From Mameliella sp. CS4 (GTDB lineage Bacteria; Pseudomonadota; Alphaproteobacteria; Rhodobacterales; Rhodobacteraceae), in NCBI RefSeq assembly GCF_019392335.1, contig NZ_JAHXRQ010000025.1, forward strand, positions 1 to 62,503: DNA of 62,503 nucleotides. The letters are read 5' to 3'. Below are positions 59,879 through 62,503 of the stretch, piece by piece. How positions within the stretch are numbered: position 1 is the first letter of the stretch; the number at the start of each line of letters is the position of its first letter. The position numbers and the translations under genes were made by a program. The notes beneath the pieces were generated by a model. It had not been told where the DNA came from. It ran no database searches and saw only the letters and a list, made by a program, of their open reading frames with translations.

Positions 59879-60970
59879 TCAGAAAAGGCTTCCCTGTTCC
59901 GCGAATTCACTGACCGGATCCTCGTCAAATACAATTCCGGAAATTGCCCCCAGATCCCGGACTACTTGAACAAGATGATGAGCCGTGTTCAGTTCCCTCC
60001 AGCCAGTCGCATCGCCGCAGGTTTCGGTCAGCCCCTTCGCGTTTCGCCAGATACGGTCGTCCGCAGGGGAAAAGCCCCTGCCGCTGTACTCCTTGCTCTC
60101 GATGATCTGCTTGCAGACGTCGCGCATAGTCGGCGTGAAGGCTCCCGAGTCGCTGCCCCTGACCACCAAGGTGTGGGTCTTGCCCGTGTAGCGCAGGTGC
60201 GGCCTCGGCCTCCCGCCTCCCTTGCCCTTCGGGAACAACATCCGCCCGCAATCCGCGCCGAAGTCACCGTATGCAAGTCGATCGGGTTGGACGCCGGTCT
60301 CTTTCAGGGCCGCCTGGAAGGTGGTCCACTCCGCCCTTGCGATCAACGTGCGCTCGTTAGCTCCGACCGGCAGCTTGTCGGGGTACGCCGAAGCTTGGTA
60401 GACAATCTTGCTCCACCGCGCCGCGGCGTCCAGTTGGTCGAAGATTTCGCCGATGGCAGGCGCGAAGTCGGCGCCCAGGGGGGCGCCAGTGAAGTCCACG
60501 AAGAGGACACACTGTTCAGGCCGGACGCCCGCCTTCTCCACCGCCTCGACCAAAGCGGCGGGATCAACTTCCTCGAAGTCCATGTAGATGCCCGCCCTGA
60601 CGTCCCCGTCCCGAACGAGCGCCTGACGGGCCGGGTTGGCCAGATCGCCGATCGTCAGCACCGGAAGCAGGCGCGAATTCACGGCCGTGGCGATGCGGAA
60701 GAGAGTCGCCACCCCCTCGTCGCCGAGGGCGGCCGCTGCCAGTTGCGGGTCAAGAAACGCACGCCGGTGGGGCCAGCTCTTTCCAAGGCGCTCGCCCATC
60801 ATGTAGGCAATCTCGTCCAGCGTGGGTACGCGCCCCTTTTCGGGATCGGACTCGGTGGGAGGCGGCACCACGAAGCGCGGGCAGACGTGCCCCTGATAAC
60901 GGGGGGCCAGCCAGCCGCAGGCCGCGAACTCGCCGGGCTTAGCCCTGAGTGCCGGGTAGTATGGGAGCAT
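59879..60970 (-). CDS. Beta-family protein (T4-beta-like), second gene of an ImmA/IrrE operon
   Basis: 363 residues from an ATG with AAAGGAAAGAG upstream, starting 32 bp inside the protease gene. The start (LPYYPALRAKPGEFAACGWL) is the standard beta-family opening; a middle part resembles a TIM-like barrel (AGIYMDFEEVDPAALVEAVEKAG, CVLFVDFTGAPLG, YQASAYPDKLPVG), and the end is WRELNTAHHLVQVVRDLG. Homologues are found in phage-defence contexts. Function unknown. Confidence 0.8.
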   Translation of the reverse strand: MLPYYPALRAKPGEFAACGWLAPRYQGHVCPRFVVPPPTESDPEKGRVPTLDEIAYMMGERLGKSWPHRRAFLDPQLAAAALGDEGVATLFRIATAVNSRLLPVLTIGDLANPARQALVRDGDVRAGIYMDFEEVDPAALVEAVEKAGVRPEQCVLFVDFTGAPLGADFAPAIGEIFDQLDAAARWSKIVYQASAYPDKLPVGANERTLIARAEWTTFQAALKETGVQPDRLAYGDFGADCGRMLFPKGKGGGRPRPHLRYTGKTHTLVVRGSDSGAFTPTMRDVCKQIIESKEYSGRGFSPADDRIWRNAKGLTETCGDATGWRELNTAHHLVQVVRDLGAISGIVFDEDPVSEFAEQGSLF

Positions 60971-62261
60971 CACTCTTTCCTTTCTGGGCTTCGCCCACAA
61001 ACAGTTTTCTCACGGTGTTCCTCCCGATCTTGTTTGCGAACAGGGACCACTCTCCCCGTTCTTTGCGTATCCGCCCGAACACAATTGCCGGATGGATACC
61101 CAATTCGTTGGCGAAGCGCTCGATGACCGAAGCTGACTTCGCTATGCGGGCGGTAGAGCGCCGCCAGCGTTCTTCTGGGATGAGCAGGTTGGAAGCGAAG
61201 CGGTTTGCCTCTTCCTCCTGTTCATCGACCGATGTCTCTTGGTCTGTCTGATCGTAGAAGCCTACGGCCAGCCCGGTAGAGAAGTGAAGCGTGACGTGGG
61301 CAAGCTCATGCATCAGTGTGAACCAGAAGTTGTCCACGGTGTCGGTCCTTAGGGTCATTCCTATGACCGGTCTACCATCCACGATGAAGGCAGCGCCGTC
61401 GATCTTCAGGCCAGGCACCTGAGGCTCCACGATCAAAACGATTCCGCGAGTTGCAAGCACTTCCACTGCCCGGAGCGGCCCGTGGGGGTCGTTGCTCAGG
61501 CGGACCAGTTCGGGCATCCACTTGAGTTCAAGCGGCTCGTGAACATCCTCGACGCCTGCGAAAGCATCGCGCGCCCTGGCTGTTACCCTAGCGCGCCAAG
61601 CATGTAGCATAACGTCGTCGGTGTGATCCACAACGTTGAGGCCAGTTCGAAGAAGCCCAGGGCTTCCAAAGTCGATCCGGTTCTCTGCGATGTAGCGGCG
61701 CAGCTCAGCCTCGGTGAAGTCCTCGGCGAACCAGCCGTTCTCGCGCCCATGCTTGAGGATTTTCTTGATTTCGGATTTCGAGACCCCATCAATCACTTTG
61801 TCCAGCCCCCGGAAGGCTGGTTGGTCGGGCATGTCCGCCGTCAGGCGAACGCCGAGCAGCGCTGCGACACGGTTATAATTCTTGAGACTAATTTGGGCGT
61901 ATCGCTCCGCTTCCCAACGCTGGACCTGCTGCTCCTTCACTCCGAGACGCCACGCTAGGTCTTTCTGCGAGTAACCGTTGGCTATCCTCGCGACGATCAG
62001 CATCAGGCCCGGTTCGTGATTGACTAGGTTCTTTAGTGCAGTCGGCTTCTGAGTTTCCTTGGCCTCTTCGTACGCTTCTACCGCGTGGGTCAGGCGCTCG
62101 CGCTCGGCCTTCATCATGCGCGAGACCTGCGAAACCACCTCGGGAGGCAGACCGGCAACAACCGGTTCCATCGCGTGCTCCGAGTTCAGTGCCTCGGTCA
62201 GACGAGAAATACGGGCGCGTGTGTCCCGCGCTTCCTTCTCGTTCAGGGTGATTCCGTTCAT
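60939..62261 (-). CDS. XRE-family HTH protein with ImmA/IrrE metalloprotease domain
   Basis: About 440 residues. A helical N-terminal domain (about 1-75), an HTH (about 85-141: GYSQKDLAWRLGVKEQQVQRWEAE) and an M78 protease domain with HELAH (FWFTLMHELAHVTLHF) and a later Glu-rich part (EEEANRFASNLLIP). ATG at 62261 has GAGG eight bases upstream; one two codons earlier is also in frame. ImmA/IrrE proteases cut repressors; here the HTH and the protease are in one chain, so it may regulate itself and trigger the neighbouring beta protein. Confidence 0.85.
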   Translation of the reverse strand: MNGITLNEKEARDTRARISRLTEALNSEHAMEPVVAGLPPEVVSQVSRMMKAERERLTHAVEAYEEAKETQKPTALKNLVNHEPGLMLIVARIANGYSQKDLAWRLGVKEQQVQRWEAERYAQISLKNYNRVAALLGVRLTADMPDQPAFRGLDKVIDGVSKSEIKKILKHGRENGWFAEDFTEAELRRYIAENRIDFGSPGLLRTGLNVVDHTDDVMLHAWRARVTARARDAFAGVEDVHEPLELKWMPELVRLSNDPHGPLRAVEVLATRGIVLIVEPQVPGLKIDGAAFIVDGRPVIGMTLRTDTVDNFWFTLMHELAHVTLHFSTGLAVGFYDQTDQETSVDEQEEEANRFASNLLIPEERWRRSTARIAKSASVIERFANELGIHPAIVFGRIRKERGEWSLFANKIGRNTVRKLFVGEAQKGKSDAPILPGTQG

Positions 62262-62277
62262 GGTCATGCCTCAATAT

Positions 62278-62323
62278 ACCCAACTTATCTGTTGTGGCCA
62301 AGTACCCAACAGATAAGTTGGGT
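62278..62323. promoter_or_regulatory. Large palindrome before the XRE-ImmA/IrrE operon
   Basis: ACCCAACTTATCTGTT (62278-62293) and AACAGATAAGTTGGGT (62308-62323): 16-bp perfect arms, 14 bp apart. Inside the right half CCCAAC-AGATAA-GTTGGG is itself a smaller palindrome. It lies 16 bp before the start and most likely is the operator for the XRE protein. Confidence 0.7.
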
Positions 62324-62503
62324 GCAAGAGCGCTTCTGCCTCTAACACCCCATCAACCGAAAGATTTCGCAATCGCCCTTTGGTGATGACCTCCGTGCAT
62401 CCACCCCGCCTAGATGCGGAAGCTCCTGTGAATCCCGGAGACAAAATGGACATCGGAAACGGTCGGGTGATCTGACCGTCGCGGAGTAAAAGTCCGCATC
62501 TTG
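62324..62503. other. Window end with a possible IS end
   Basis: No gene. Positions 62428-62460 (GTGAATCCCGGAG then ACAAAATGGACATCGGAAAC) are similar, not identical, to the reverse complement of the 30-bp repeat at 45-74. If that repeat is an IS end, this may be the left end of a related element extending past the window. Confidence 0.3.

Noticed and set aside
1..62503. tRNA, rRNA or tmRNA genes
   Set aside because: No cloverleaf, conserved T-loop (GGTTCGAATCC-type) with a matching acceptor stem or rRNA segment was recognised by eye; a covariance search would be needed to exclude them.

Overview
The window looks like accessory DNA (a plasmid or integrated element) of an alphaproteobacterium, most likely a member of the Rhodobacterales / Roseobacter group. 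This rests on the high-GC codon use, the gene families (a bc1-type Rieske protein, an alphaproteobacterial MerR/CueR regulator, ScsB-type DsbD, CcmFGHI) and the VirB/VirC-type transfer genes. No replication initiator, rRNA or tRNA gene is recognised.

Region 1 (about 75-27,370) is a copper and periplasmic redox island. A five-gene operon on the minus strand (small membrane protein, TVP38-type protein, CDF exporter, fatty-acid-hydroxylase-type protein, DUF411 protein) starts at a CueR-type promoter. A rhodanese gene diverges from a response regulator / sensor kinase / SHOCT operon. Then come cytochrome c maturation genes (ccmF, ccmG, ccmH, ccmI), a DsbD/ScsB gene, an L,D-transpeptidase, four c-type cytochromes with a multicopper oxidase and a DsbA-like protein, copZ, a two-HMA copper ATPase and cueR. 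After IS256 and IS110 remnants there is a second L,D-transpeptidase and a truncated multicopper oxidase. The same 30-bp sequence truncates one gene at each edge of this segment.

Region 2 (27,396-48,977) continues the metal and stress theme. It has a Met-rich EF-hand protein, a DUF302 protein, an extra lgt, an ECF sigma factor with a Cys-rich tail, and a DUF3141 / FabI-like / Rieske / CBS-BON cluster. These are followed by a beta-CASP nuclease-like protein, a thymidine/AMP phosphorylase, a PRPP synthetase-like protein and a second heavy-metal ATPase whose CueR-type promoter lies inside the preceding gene. DUF2933, isoprenylcysteine methyltransferase-like and cytochrome genes follow, then a run of overlapping genes for a saccharopine-dehydrogenase-like protein, a UbiB-type kinase with an extra C-terminal hydrolase-like domain, and an APC permease.

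Region 3 (49,047-58,236) is mobile-element and transfer DNA: an HTH protein, a TrbM-like protein, hipB with a hipA split by an almost intact IS256-type element, a ParDE-type toxin-antitoxin pair, virB1, a truncated virB2, a hairpin-rich non-coding stretch of about 450 bp, and a virC1/virC2-like pair.

Region 4 (58,397-62,503) looks defensive: a small unknown protein, a Fic protein under a palindromic operator, and a two-gene operon of an XRE-ImmA/IrrE protease and a beta-family protein behind a large palindrome.

Regulation ties the copper genes together. MerR/CueR-type promoters with 19-bp spacers occur before at least three operons, and a tandem 6-bp motif with 10-bp pitch occurs twice between the rhodanese and the response regulator genes and once before a small membrane protein gene, which suggests a two-component regulon.
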